Shown here in pieces: positions 8,821 through 20,440 of a stretch of 64,000 bases of DNA. How positions within the stretch are numbered: the stretch's first letter is position 1; each line of letters opens with the position of its first letter. The stretch lies in assembly GCA_016271365.2 (NCBI GenBank), contig CM028130.1, positions 471,357,501-471,421,500 of the forward strand. Direction: 5' to 3'. The notes under the pieces are model-generated. The model was given only the letters and a program-made list of their open reading frames with translations. It was not told where the DNA came from and did not search any database. The stretch is from Neoceratodus forsteri (taxonomy: Eukaryota; Chordata; Ceratodontiformes; Ceratodontidae). Position numbers and translations under genes: made by a program.

Positions 8821-11200
8821 GGGGAGATACTGCTGATAGGGGACCTGAATATGCCAGATGTTAACTGGAGCACCTTTGCTGCAGCCACATCCAAAAGCAG
8901 GGCCATTCTTGATGCCCTTCATATGGCATGCCTCAGACAGCTAGTTTTGGAACCTACACATGAGGGAGCAATCTTAGACCTTGTACTCTCAAATGGGGAC
9001 AGTGAGAGGAGCTCAGATCTAGAAGTGGGTAGCATTTGGGAGCAAGTAACCACCAAACAGTGTGGTTCATGATAAACTCAGCTACAGAGTCAAGCCATAC
9101 AAAAGTGATGGTTCTGGACTTCAGGAGAACTGACTTTGGCAAAATGGGAGAGTGCCTTAGAAAAGCACTAGCAAACAGGCTAGAAAGTGGGGTGGAGCAA
9201 CAATGGGGAAATATAAAAACTGCCATCATAGAGGCAACAAGCCTTTGTGTGAAGCAAATAAACAAATCAAAATGAAAGAAAAAGCCACTATGGTTCTCAA
9301 AGAAGTGGCGGTGAAGGTTAGGGAGAAAAAGAGCATTTAGGAAGTATAAGGAAACACAGAAGGAGCAGGACAGAGAACTATACCAGTTAAGGCAGAAGGA
9401 AGCAGGGAGGGTAGTCAGAATAGCAAAGGCACAAACTGTGGAAAAGATAGCCAACTCGGTTAAGAAGGGGGATAAAACATTTTATAGGTATATCAGGGAG
9501 CGTAGAAAGACAAAGGGAGGAATAGTGAGTCTGAATAGAATGGATGGTGGGTGGGCAGAGTGACAGAGAAAAAGCAGGGATACTGAATGAATACTTCTGT
9601 TCAGTATTCACAAAAGAGGAAGTTGGGGAGGTGCTTAATCCAATTAACAGAAGCACTCTGGAGAGGGGGGTCGATCCCAGTCCTTTCACAGAAGAAAGGG
9701 TTCGGAAAGAACTCCTAAAACTGAAGGTGGACAAAGCAATGGGACCAGATGGAATTCACCCCCAAAATTCTAAAAGAATTAAGCAGAGAACTAGTGACAC
9801 CACTGACTACCCTTTATAACAAATCATGGGAGGATGGTGTGGTACCTGAGGACTGGAAGAAGGCTGATGTGATTCCCCTTCACAAAAGTGGGAGCAAGAC
9901 AGAGGCAGGAAACTACAGACCTGTCAGTTTGATCTCTGTGGTACGGAAAGTGATGGAATCACTTCTGAAGGAAAGAATTGTTGAGTACCTAGAGGTCAGT
10001 GGGGCACAGGACCCAAGACAGCATGGGTTCACAGCGGAAAGGTCATGTCAGACAAATCTAATTGATTTCTTTGACTGGGTGACCAAAGTAGTAGACCAGG
10101 GAGGGGCTTTGGACATGGCCTACCTACACTTTAGCAAGGCATTTGACACAGTCCCACACAAAAGATTAGTAGTCAAATTAACCAGCCTTGGAGTGGGTCC
10201 CATGGTGGTAGTCTGGGTAAAATATAGGCTGAACAACAGGACATAAAAGGTAATTGTAAATGGAAGCCACTCTGAAGAAAGAGGGATTACTAGTGGGGTA
10301 CCGCAGGGTTCAGTACTGGGTCCAGTCCTTTTTAATATCTTTATAAGTGACATTGCAGAGGGACTGGAAGCAAAAGTATGCCTCTTTGCAGATGACACAA
10401 AGATCTGAAACAGGGTTGATACACAAGGAGGCGTGGAAAGGATGAGAAGGGACCTGGCAAGGTAGGAGGAATGGTCAGAAGTATGGCAGCTTGGATTCAA
10501 TGCAAAGAAGTGCAAAGCAATGCACCTGGGAAACAAAAACCCAGAGGAAGATTACACAATGGGGGAAGGGGAGGTACTGACAACAACAAAAATGGAAAGG
10601 GACCTGGGGGTAATCATATCAGATGACATTAAGGTTGGCAAGCAGTGTGAGAAGGTGGTAGGGAGGGCTGGGGGAGATACTGGGATGTATAGGGAGAGGC
10701 ACCACCAGCAGAAAACAGGAAGTTGTTATCCCCCTGTACAGACAGTTGGTGAGACCCCATCTGGAGTAATGCGTCCAGTTCTGGAGACCCCATCTCCACA
10801 AGGACATAGGATGGAGGCAATTCAGAGGAGGGCAACTAAAATTGTGCAGGGTCCGCAAGAGAAGCCATACGAGGAGAGGCTAAAGGAGCTTAATATGTAT
10901 ACCCTTGAGGAAAGGAGGGAGAGGGGGGACATGATAGAAATGTTTAAGTACCTCAGTGGAATCAACAAAGTCCAAGAAGGTAGCATTTTTCAGAAAAAGA
11001 GGTGTGCAAGAACGAGGGGACACAATTTGAAGATAGAGGGGAACGGCTCGGGGGCAATGTGAGGAAGTATTTTTTCACAGAGAGGGTGGTGGACGCATGG
11101 AACAGCCTTCCTGAGGAAGTTGTGGGGTCTAAAAGTGTGGGAGAATTCAAGAATGCATGGGACAGACATAAGGCAATTTTTGTGGGGGGTAGGAAGAAAT
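8821..11200 (+). pseudogene. CR1-1 ORF2, rest of endonuclease and reverse transcriptase
   Basis: The frame resumes with G-D-L-N-M-P-D-V-N-W (endonuclease catalytic Asp and Asn) and continues through L-V-L-E-P-T and S-D-H-Q-T-V. The RT follows: K-A-M-G-P-D-G-I-H, then N-Y-R-P-V-S-L, D-F/H-S-K-A-F-D, and F-A-D-D-T at 10385-10399. The C-terminal W-N-S-L-P-E-E-V-V-G motif is at about 11099. Several one-base indels and stops break it (near 9045, 9270, 9770, 10245, 10408), so no full product is possible. Confidence 0.9.
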
Positions 11201-11306
11201 AGGCTGTTGGTTAAATAGGATCTGCAGCTTATCCTCTAGGTAGGGAAATGGGCAGACTAGGTGGGCCAAGCGGCCCTTATCTGCCGTCAAAGTCTATGTT
11301 TCTATG

Positions 11307-11508
11307 AAACTGTAGAATTTTTTGTGTCTGCTTCCCCAAGGATTTGTGTAAAGGGATAGATACCCTCTTTGACTCTGGGACATTTATCATTTCCAGATAG
11401 TCAGGTTCTTCCTTATCCTGTTCAGCCTCTTCCATAGGAAGCTGAAGAGTCTCAGCCACTTTCTTGTAAAACAAGAAATGGAAGGGTACTCAGAAAGCCT
11501 GGGAGCAG
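11307..11508 (-). pseudogene. DIRS-B gag, middle fragment between the two CR1s
   Basis: Matches DIRS-C gag 7420-7615 and DIRS-E gag 34415-34605. It reads leftward as F-Y-K-K-V-A-E-T-L-Q-L-P and K-S-L-G-K-Q-T. It is bounded at left by the CR1-1 tail and at right by the 5' end of CR1-2. Confidence 0.88.
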
Positions 11509-12230
11509 AAAGCAGCTAACTAAAAGAAGCTACATTTTCTTCTTAATTTAAAACTTATATCTCAGTAGGAGTCAGTGTCAGTTAAGATTAAGTAGACAGA
11601 TAACTTTATTAGAAGTAGAAGGGGTCTTAGTTAAGGTTAAAAAAAAAGAAAGAAAAGAACAGAAAGAAAGGCAGTGTGTGTTCTGTGCAGGGAAAGGTAC
11701 TGTATCAGGTGACTTTGCTAAGCCAGTAGGAGGAAAGAGAGCTTACCTGGGGGTGTGGTTAAGACACTAGAAAAGCAGGTGAGTCAAATTACAACTTTCT
11801 GTTGCTAGCCTTTTTTCTTACCAATTGCCCTCCATCCCACCCAGAGCCAGTTCTACTTTTATAGCCACTGGATTTAACTGTCAACAGGAACTTTCTGTTT
11901 GGCAGTAGGAAGAAAAGGATCATAGAGAAACATTGGTTTTGTCAACCCTGAAGTAGAAAAAGTAGCTCACTCTCCCCCCCCCCAGCTGCTGGTAGTTTGA
12001 TATTGAGCAAGGAAAAAGGAGACTACTGAAGAAGATAGGAAGTTGCTGTCCCAGAACAAGAAGGGTGAGAGTTGTAAGGAGAGGAGAGAGTAAGCATCCA
12101 GAGAAACAGTAGAGGGGACACAAAATAAGACATGATAGGAGTGGTGCAGTGCAATGGCTGTGGGGCGGCAGTGTTCCGGGAGACATTCTGGAGGTTGCGA
12201 TGCTGCCCTATTTGAAGGCACCTCTCTGGT
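11506..12230 (+). other. CR1-2 5' untranslated region
   Basis: No coding similarity. It has A-rich tracts near 11640-11670 and a C run near 11982. By position it should hold the internal promoter, but I cannot identify one by motif. A short unrelated insertion here cannot be excluded. Confidence 0.5.
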
Positions 12231-13020
12231 ATGAGAGAGGAGGTTGCCCGTCTCCAGGCTGACCTGGCTAGGATTCATGAAACCTCCTCCCCCACCCAGG
12301 GACCACCAGGGCCAATGCCACTACCTCAGAGGTTGCCAAGAAAGAGGAGTGGCTGGACCAGGGTGGGCTCAAGGAGGGAGAGGGTGGTGGAACAGAGTTG
12401 CATCCCTCCAGCTGTACCTCTTCACAATTCATTCACTCTTCTGGTGGATAGTGGTTCCTCTATGGAGGCACCTGCAGTGGAGACCAAGGAGGATGCTGGG
12501 AACCTTCACAAAGGAGACCCACAGGAGGGTGGCATGGGACCCCACAGGGGAAGGAAACAACTCCTGGTGGGGGACTCAATCATTAGGGGGTAGAAATGGG
12601 GGAGGAAGGGGAGAGGGAAGTAAGGTGCCTTCCTGGCACCACGGCTTGAGGGACAGGAAGCGAATCCTCAGGATCGTGGGAGGGCTGCACGAGGGAGGGA
12701 GCTGGATGTCATTGTCCAGCTGAGGGACAAATGACCTGGCTAGGAATGGGATCAGAGCAGTGCAAGAGGAGTTTGTAGAGTTGGGAAGGGCCTTAGACAA
12801 GTAGGCGCATGCGGTAACCTTCTCAGGAGGTGCTGCCTGTCTATGGCAAGGGAGATGCTGAGCACTTCTCACCAGGGAATTCAATGAGTGGTTGAAAAAC
12901 TGGTGTGGAGCTCAGGGTTTTGCTTCATTGGGGACTGGGGAGCACCTGGAGGAATGCAGACCTATACTGGTGCGATGGTCTGCATCTGTCCAGGGGAACC
13001 AGGATCCTAGGTGAGAGGTT
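12231..13020 (+). pseudogene. CR1-2 ORF1 with SGNH esterase-like domain
   Basis: ORF1 of CR1 elements carries an SGNH-hydrolase (esterase) domain. Here an open frame from 12231 has an initial heptad-like R-E-E-V-A-R-L-Q-A-D-L segment, then R-K-Q-L-L-V-G-D-S-I-I-R-G, which is esterase block I with the nucleophilic Ser. Stops and shifts follow (TAG at 12591). Later DNA still encodes a degraded G-T-N-D-L-A block near 12725-12740 and a D-G-L-H-L-like block near 12978. CR1-3 keeps the last two blocks more clearly. The exact start is uncertain. Confidence 0.75.
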
Positions 13021-13223
13021 TAAATGCTTCATTGGCAAGCATTTAAACTAGCCAAGGGGGAGCACTGAAAAGGAGCTGGGAAATCCGAGCCTCCCCCCAC
13101 AAAACATGGTGATTAGTGAGGTAAACACCAAGGTACAGAAGTTATTAGGGAGCAGAACAGATTTAAATGTAAAAAAAAGGCAAAGGCAGTAAGGACAGAA
13201 ATGGGGTTAAAAGGGGTAATGCT

Positions 13224-15995
13224 ATGAAAAAGTGGAGGGTGATGAGTACCAATGCCCGTAGTCTGTGTAACAAGCTCACTGAACTAGTGGCCTTGATGGA
13301 AGAGGGTTGCCTGGATATTGTGGCAGTCACAGAAACATGGTACACAGAGAACCATGACTGGGATGTCAACATACCAGGATACACAATCTACAGGAGGGAT
13401 AGGGAGGGTAAAAGAGGAGGAGGAGTAACTCTCTATGTAAAGGAAGGGATTAAAGTAACAGAACTAAAGAGTAAACAGGGAGCAGATGAGGCACTTTGGG
13501 TCACCCTGGAGACAGGAAATGTCACCACAATCCGCATGGGGGTTGTATACAGACCCCCATCTCAGGGGGAGGGAATGGACAAGGAAATGATAGAAAGCTT
13601 TCTTAGAATGGCAGAAAAAGGGGAGATATTGTTGATGGGGGACCTGAATATGCCAGATGTTAACTGGAGCACCTTTGCTGCAGGCACATCCAAGAGCAGG
13701 GTCATTCTTGATGCCCTACAGGGGGCATGTCTCAGACAGCTAGTATTGGAACCGACTCGGAAGGGAGCAATCTTAGACCTGGTACTTTCAAATGGGGATG
13801 GAGAAAGAATCTCAGATTTAGAAGTGGGTAGTCATCTGGGAACAAGTGACCACCAAACAGTGTGGTTCACGATAAACACAGCCATACAATCAAGCCATAC
13901 AAAAGCAAGAGTACTAGACTTTAGGAGGGCTGACTTTGGGAAAATGAGAGAGTGCCTCAGAAAAACACTAGCAAACAGGCAAGAAGGAGGGGTGGAGAAA
14001 CAATGGGGAGTGATCAAAACAGCCATCACAGAGGCAACAAGCCTCTGCGTGAAAAAAATCAATAAAACACAATGAAGTAAAACCGCTATGGTTCACAAAA
14101 GAGGTGGCAGGGAAGGTTAAAGAGAAAAGGGCAGCATTCAGGAAATATAAGGAAACACAGAAGGAGCAGGACAGAGAACTTTATCAGTTAAAGCAGAAAG
14201 AGGCTGGAAGGTAGTCAGAATAGCAAAGGCCCAAACCGAAGAAAGGATAGCCAATTCTGTTAAGAAGAGGGATAAGACCTTTTATAGGTACATTAGGGAG
14301 CGAAGAAAGACCAAAGGAGGGATACTGAAGCTTAATAAAGGGGAGGGAATCTGGGTAGAGGGTGACAGTGATAAAGCAGGGTTACTGAACGAATATTTCT
14401 GCTCAGTATTCACAAAGGAAGAGGAGGGAGAGTTACTTAAACCACACAAGAGAAATACTCTGAAGATGGGGGTCAATACCAGTCCATTTACAGAAGAAAG
14501 GGTTCTGAAAGAACTAATAAAATTGAAGGTGGACAAAGCAATGGGGCCTGATGGGATTCACCCAAGAATTCTAAAAGAACTAAGGGTAGAACTAGTGACA
14601 TCGCTGACTACTCTCTTTAACAAATCATGGGAGGATGGGTGGTACCCAAGGACTGGAGGAGGGCAGATGTAATTCCTCTTCACAAAAGTGGGAGCAGGAC
14701 AGAGGCAGGAAACTACAGACCAGTTAGTTTGACCTCAGTGGTAGGGAAAGTGATGGAATCACTTCTGAAGGAAAGAATTGTTGAGTACCTAGAGGCCATT
14801 GGGGCACAGGACCCGAGGCAGCATGGATTCACGATGGGAAGGTCGTGTCAGACGAATCTAATAGATTTCTTTGACTGGGTGACCAAAGTAGTAGATCAGG
14901 GAGGGGCTGTGGACATGGCCTACCTAGATTTTAGCAAGGCATTTGATACAGTCCCCCACAAAGATTAATACACAAGATAGCCAGCCTTGGAATGGGTCCC
15001 AAGGTGGTAGCCTGGATAAAAAATTGGTTAGACAACAGGACACAAAGGGTAGTAGTAAATGGAGTACACAGTGAAGAAAGGAGGGTTACTAGCGGGTACC
15101 GCAGGGTTCAGTACTGGGACCGGTCCTTTTTAATGTCTTTATAAGTGACATTGCAGAGGAACTGGAAGGAAAAGTATGTCTCTTTGCAGATGACACAAAG
15201 ATCTGCAACAAGGTTGATACACAGGATGGAGTGGAAAGGATGAGAAGGGACTTGGCAAGGTTGGAGGAATGGTCAAATGTATGGCAGCTCAGATTTAATG
15301 CAAAGAAGTGCAAGATAATGCACATGGGAAACAAAAACACTGGGGAAGCGTACACAATGGGGGGTGAGATACTGACAACAGTAAAAATAGAAAGGGACCT
15401 GGGGGTAATTATATCAGATGACCTAAAGGTGGGCAAGCAATGTGAGAAGGCAGTAAGGAAGGCTGGAGGGATACTGGGATGCATAGGAAGAGGCATCAAT
15501 AGTAGAAAACAGGAAGCTGTTATCCCTCTGTACAGACAGTTGGTGAGACCCCATCTGGAGTACTGTGTGCAGTTCTGGAGACCCCATCTCCATAAGACAT
15601 AGACAGAGTGGAGGCTGTCCAGAGGAGGGCAACCAAAATGGTGCAGGGTCTGCACCAGAAGACATCTCGAAGAAAGACTAAAGGAGCTTAATATGTATAC
15701 TCTTGAGGAAAGAAGGAGAGAGGGACATGATAGAAACTTTCAAGTACCTCAAGGAATTAACAAAGTCCAAGAGGTAGCATCTTCAGAAAAAGAGATGTGC
15801 AAGAACAAGGGGGCACAATTTGAAGATAGAGGGGGGACGGCTCAGGGGTAATGTGAGGAAGTATTTTTTCACTGAGAGGGTTGTGGATGCATGGAACAGC
15901 CTCCCTGAGGAGGTCGTGGAGTCAAGAACAGTGGGGAACTTCAAGAATGCATGGGACAGGCATAAGGCAGTCCTAGGGGTGGGTAAGAGGAAATA
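13224..15995 (+). pseudogene. CR1-2 ORF2: endonuclease and reverse transcriptase
   Basis: The first 284 residues (13224-14075) form an unbroken endonuclease: S-T-N-A-R-S-L, V-A-V-T-E-T-W, V-Y-R-P-P-S, G-D-L-N-M-P-D-V-N-W and S-H-L-G-T-S-D-H-Q-T-V are all present. The RT is in pieces: K-V-D-K-A-M-G-P-D-G (14530), R-P-V-S-L-T-S-V-V-G-K (14721), Y-L-D-F-S-K-A-F-D (14920) and L-F-A-D-D-T (15180-15197). Breaks occur near 14075, 14640, 14965, 15100 and 15600. The region between ORF1 and ORF2 (13021-13223) is a spacer containing two A or C runs. Confidence 0.92.
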
Positions 15996-16108
15996 AGCTG
16001 TTGATTAACTAGGATCTGCAGCTTATCTGTTAGGAAGGAAAATGGGCAGACTAGGTGGGCCAAGCGGTCCTTATCTGCCGTCAAATTCTATGTTTCTATG
16101 TTTCTATG

Positions 16109-16713
16109 TAAGCCTGAGAAGGCCTGTCTGGGGAGATGTCAGGTTCTACTGGCTTATTTGGCCCTCACAATGTTCCTCTTCATAATCTTCATCCTCCTCC
16201 CAATCACCCTCATAGTATGCCTCAGAATCTATTTTTGAAGCAGGTACTTCCGACCGAACTGATCAACTCTGAACCAAGACCGGCTCTTTCATAACCGGGC
16301 AAAGTGATTGAACAATTGAAATCGCTTTCGCTATTTCATCAGCAGTCGGACCATGGGGGGCCGGATCCGAAATGACTGATTTCCTTTTCCTTTTACTCGG
16401 AACCGATTCCGCAGAATCGGCTCTCCATTTGCCCGAATTTGTATCGCCCAGGTCATTGGGCACATCCTCAGGTTCGGCCACCAACTGAACTGGGCTGCCC
16501 ATCCGGGTCAGAGAACTTCTCGGCCTCCCTCTCCCTTAGCCTACTCAAACGTTTATCCAGAGTGGCTTTTGGAAAGTTCTTATATATTTGGCAGTCTTCA
16601 TTGAGGTGGTCAAACCCCAGACAATACACACAGATGAGGTGAGGTTTGGCCTTACACTCAGTACAGTGCTGAAACCCAGTGGGTCTGGTTTTCTTCCTGG
16701 GTTCCTCAGACAT
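16109..16713 (-). pseudogene. DIRS-B gag, N-terminal part
   Basis: Read leftward from ATG at 16713: M-S-E-E-P-R-K-K-T-R-P-T-G-F-Q-H-C, then the C-V-Y-C-L-G-F-D-H cluster, R-L-R-E-R-E-A-E-K and, after a shift near 16485, P-S-K-R-K-R-K. Compared with DIRS-C the first cluster has lost about ten residues between the first Cys pair, a feature of the B/E subfamily. It is cut at 16109 by CR1-2. Confidence 0.88.
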
Positions 16714-17287
16714 GCCTTAAACAAAAAAAATCACCTTACACAGTGGTTAAGCCAGGCGTTTACAAGTTCAACTGTTCCAACCGTGTCAGGGGTCAGTTAA
16801 AAAAATCCTAAAATATCAGATTTTTTTAGGAACCGATGAATACCGGAAAAAACACAAATATACTACAATAAGCAAATAAAAGAAGATGGGCTCCGGTTCT
16901 GAACTGGAGCGACTGGCAAAGAACTGAAAACAAACAATTTCTTACAGAAACACAGAAATATAACTACTACCTACATTACCACTTACTGGCACTGAGACAG
17001 AGGCAAGAATACTGAATTTTACTGGAGCCACTGTTAGAAAAAAACAACCGATCAGAACTAGAGTGAACTGAAGTGCAGGAGAAATCTCTGGAGTGACTTC
17101 ACAGTAAGGCGGAGTAAAGAATCTGATGGTTACACTTCAGAGTTCCACAGACAGAGGTTTGAAAACCGAGCCCAAGCTCAACGTTCTATGCCTTTGCATA
17201 GAGTTAACCCTTTACTCTCTGGAGCAGTTCAAGTGCTTGGGCTAACTGCATATAGTCAGAATACAGCAAGACTTCATGTTGTTTGAA
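16714..17287 (-). repeat. DIRS-B leader and right terminal repeat
   Basis: Non-coding leader with an oligo-T run near 16822, then the terminal repeat ending GTTGTTTGAA at 17287. Its terminal block (TTCTATGCCTTTGCATAGAG) matches DIRS-E at about 35720, not DIRS-A or C. Confidence 0.82.
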
Positions 17288-19590
17288 TGGTAGAAACTAA
17301 ACAATGGGATTGTAAATGCTGTCTAAAATTCTGCGGTATCTAAAAAGGTGATGTTGTCCACATGTCTTAATACCATCTGTAGTGACAGTTTCAATGGGCC
17401 CAACCAATGAGTAATAGTATCAGTTTACAAAGAAAAAATAGTGAATGAAAAAAAAAAAACACCATTCATATCATTCTAACCCCACACAGACCATAATCTT
17501 GATAAGGTAAATTTCTTTTAATAGGGTTCAAATGGTTCCCCCAGAAGCCTTGAAAAAAAAGTTCATTATTTGTGTCTCCAAATTTAAATTTATTTTTGAA
17601 ATAGTTTTCCCTTTCCATGAATTCACTAATGTAAATGCTTCTGAATCGCTAGGTTCCAACTGCGTGTCACATCATCTGAGCCACCAAAATATAATCCTGA
17701 CATTTTAATGGAGGAATTTGAAAGGATAATGTCTGCTATTCGAGCAGGTTGCCCATGTACCATCTGCTGTGGTATAAATAGGCCAGTACTTTCCATGTAC
17801 TGTAGTTCAATCTTGAACCTGAGGCTTTTTCAGATTCCATAAGTAGTGTTGTTATGACTGACTTTTCCACTTCTGAGGTTGTGCAAATGCATACTGTAGG
17901 TCATCAGCGTATTCGCTTGCTACAGGCACCTCTTGTTCCTGTGGGACAGCAATTCGTAGGATAGAAGGATGACATTGCAGTTTTCGTAAGAGGGGTCTAT
18001 TTGAAAAACATAGAAAAGGGGACTTAGGGGACAACCTTTTTGTATACCTCTTTTCCCTAAAAAGGGGGATCCATAGACTTGATTTATATAGGAGGTAATT
18101 CAATCATTATCATAGAGTAACTGTATCCACGTAAGGAATACATTTGGAATATGATAAGCATGTAAGACATGGTGCAGATAAGTGTGATCTATGTGATCAA
18201 ATGCTTTTTCCTGATCTATAGATAATATAACTTTATTTGTACTTGTGTTGTCAGACATACAAATTATGTCCCGTAAGAGAATACGATTATTTAAAGATGC
18301 TACGTCCAGGGAGAGCACAGGTTTGTAAGGGGAAAAGAAGAGACTCTGACACCAATGTAAGGCTGTGCAACAGTATAGTGGTCAATATTTTATAATCAAT
18401 ATTCATAAGACTTGACGGTCTCCAATTTTTAAGGTTAACTTTGTGTCCTTTCTTAAAAAGCAAGATCTTTACTGCCATAGTAAAATCTTTTGAGACTTTC
18501 AAAACAAAATATCATTATAAACTATTGTTAACACGGCTGAAAAAAATGAGTAAACTTAATATATAATTCTGCAGAAAGGCCATCCTGTCCTGGAGAAGTG
18601 TTTGTCCGCATATGTTTTATGGCTTGTAAAACTTCTAATGAGGTTATAGGGGTGGCTAACTGAGTCTTAATGTCCAGTAATATTTCTGAGATATTCAGGT
18701 TTTGTAAAACATTCTGGATTCCAGTGGGTGAGGTAATAGTAGCAAACATATTTTATAAATATGTTTATGTAAGGTTAAGAATGTCCACTAAATTTTAAAC
18801 TTTACTCTTATAAGAGGTATCCTCTAACTCAGTTATAATAGTGCCAGCCACTCAAGCGCTGCAGTTTGTATACATATCTAGAGAGGGCTTGGAGCCCTAC
18901 ATGCCAAAATGTGCTTCCATTTTTAGAGAAGTTGCTCTATTATATTGATGAGCAGCCATTTCAATCTAAAAAAAAGCTATGTCCTGTGTTGGATTCAGAT
19001 TTTCTTCATATGCCCTCGAAGTGGTATTGAACAATGTTTGCCTTAGCTGTAAATAAGTAAGATAAGAGTTTAGTCTTTTTCTTTGCTGAGGAAATAAAAA
19101 AAAGATTTCAAAATCTTTTCGGTGTCTAACCACCGATCTAAAGAACTGTTGTATGCATCTAAAATGCTGATTCTGGCCTGTACTAGTTCTTCACAAAAAG
19201 TGACAATTTTTCTGTCATTTAATAAATCAAAATTCAATTTCCATCTAAACTGAGGTAGAAATGATGAGGAAAGAGTTGGCACTGTACAGGTTATGGAAAT
19301 GGCTAAATCTATTTTTTTTTAATAAATACGGCTGTATTTTTGCGAAATAACTCAGATCTTAGTGCAATGCTTTGTGTGCCATAAATATTTATGGGCCTAT
19401 ATGGGATAGATGTATATGACATGTCTAAAAGGAGAGCTGTGCCTGGTTGGACCTCTAGTATTCTATGTATTGTGAAATCAAAACCAGGAAATAAAATTCC
19501 CACCCCATCACATGTTTCTTCTCCTTGTGATCAATATGAGGCCCCAATTGCCAAGACAATTTTACTTGAGTACGTTCATGCTGAGTTTTA
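17288..19590 (-). pseudogene. Tx1-like copy C ORF2 (endonuclease-RT), decayed
   Basis: Endonuclease remnants lie at 19503-19070 (G-I-L-F, then N-I-Y-G at the place of the usual N-x-Y-x-P). RT follows: T-S-P-G-Q-D-G-L at about 18575, L-K-N-W-R-P at about 18420, D-Q-E-K-A-F-D-H-I at about 18210, and a Y-A-D-D motif at about 17905. Many stops and shifts. Bases 17288-17850 should encode the thumb and C-terminal region but show only scraps. The decay is greater than in copy A, as expected for the oldest layer of the stack. Confidence 0.8.
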
Positions 19591-19622
19591 ATTATTGTGT
19601 ATTGTATGGCTCTACGATGCCA

Positions 19623-19696
19623 GTTCGACAACTAAGTTGTTGACCGCCATCACAGTGATGGATTTATGTCGACTGCAACTTGCAGTTGACATAAAT
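19623..19696. repeat. Cluster of three short palindromes
   Basis: Three consecutive inverted repeats: GACAACTAAGTTGTTG near 19627-19642, CATCACAGTGATG at 19648-19660 (perfect), and 17-base arms at 19662-19678 and 19680-19696 with one mismatch around a single central base. They lie just upstream of ORF2 of copy C. They could be the end of a small DNA transposon or structured RNA; I do not recognise them. Confidence 0.7.
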
Positions 19697-19699
19697 CTG

Positions 19700-20160
19700 A
19701 CTGGAGACACCAGCTGTTTTTTCATCACAGGGCTTCGCCCCTGAGCCTCCCATGTGGGGGGGGGGGCTCTGCAGCCACAGATCTCTAGGATTATAACTCT
19801 GAGTTGGAGTTGGATTGGGGAGGGGATGCAGGACCGGGAGACAAAGTGGCAGGGTCTCGGGCATCAATGTTTTCGCTGTAATAGTGTCACCGTACAGGGG
19901 GCATACCATCTTGTACAAATATAACAGCATGGAGTGGATCCTTTAGGTATTGCATAGTAGTCAGTCTTTTACAAAAAAGATTTAATACTGCATACATTTA
20001 CTGTTAAGAATTTAAAAGAATGACCATTATGCATTGGAGTCATAACAAAAACTTAATGTCAGGGCGGTTATGGTGTATTCTCATCAATATTTGACTTCTT
20101 CTCTGCTAGATCTCTTTGTGAATCAGAGGAAAATTCTATTTTAGAAGTGGAAGCAATGGA
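19700..20160. other. Tx1-like copy C inter-ORF or ORF1 C-terminal sequence
   Basis: No clear coding match. It includes a G10 run near 19757-19766. By position it corresponds to the end of ORF1 or the short spacer before ORF2 in copies A and B. Confidence 0.4.
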
Positions 20161-20440
20161 ATAATAATAATAAATTTTATTTCTCACAAGCGCCTTTCAG
20201 CCATCAAGGTGCTTTAAAAAAAGATAAAAGATCATGATAAAACTCAGAACAAACGGTAAAATAATCAGAGGATCCAAAGTTTAAACAGTGCCACCAAAGA
20301 CATGGCACCATAAATAGGTTTTCAGTGCCTGTTTAAACACCCCCACGGTCATGCACTCCTGAAGCTGATGGGGTAGAGAATTTCAGAGGGTCGGGGCCAC
20401 TTGCATAAATGCACGGGCCCCTGAAGGTTTCAAGGACACC
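20161..20440. repeat. Unidentified interspersed repeat (ATA microsatellite end)
   Basis: It begins with an ATA/AAT microsatellite, then AAATTTTATTTCTC and CAAGGTGCTTTA, and ends near GCACGGGCCCCTGAAGG. The sequence breaks ORF1 of copy C. The arrangement resembles the short retroposon tails common in fish and amphibian DNA, but I cannot name a family. Its exact right boundary is uncertain. Confidence 0.55.

Larger units (their letters stand above)
2878..11306 (+). mobile_element. CR1-1: CR1 LINE split by DIRS-C
   Basis: A plus-strand CR1 starts in the spacer between ORF1 and ORF2 (compare 13020-13060 of CR1-2) and ends with CTATGTTTCTATG at 11294-11306, the typical CR1 tail. DIRS-C interrupts it between 3472 and 8821: the left arm ends GGCAGAG and the right arm resumes GGGGAGATA, which are contiguous in CR1-2 at about 13610-13630. 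The 5' end is truncated, as is usual for CR1. Flanking DNA on both sides is DIRS-B gag; about 15-20 gag bases appear to be missing at the junction. Confidence 0.9.
11506..16108 (+). mobile_element. CR1-2: full-length CR1 LINE (about 4.6 kb)
   Basis: Plus-strand CR1 with a 5' untranslated region, ORF1, ORF2 and a 3' tail of CTATGTTTCTATGTTTCTATG type. It interrupts DIRS-B gag. AAGCCTGGGAG at 11495-11505 and AAGCCTGAGAA at 16110-16120 look like a target duplication of about 9-10 bp with one mismatch. A 5' end this long is unusual, because most CR1 copies are severely 5'-truncated. Confidence 0.88.
2823..17287 (-). mobile_element. DIRS-B: interrupted DIRS element (gag and 5' end only)
   Basis: Three separated pieces belong to one element read on the minus strand: 2823-2877, 11307-11508 and 16109-17287. 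Together they give part of gag, the gag start and the 5' terminus, in the order found in DIRS-C and DIRS-E. The gaps between them are two CR1 insertions, and the left piece is bounded by gypsy-A. The right terminus (GTTGTTTGAA at 17278-17287) abuts Tx1-like LINE copy C. The polymerase and recombinase should lie beyond the gypsy, left of the window. Confidence 0.85.
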
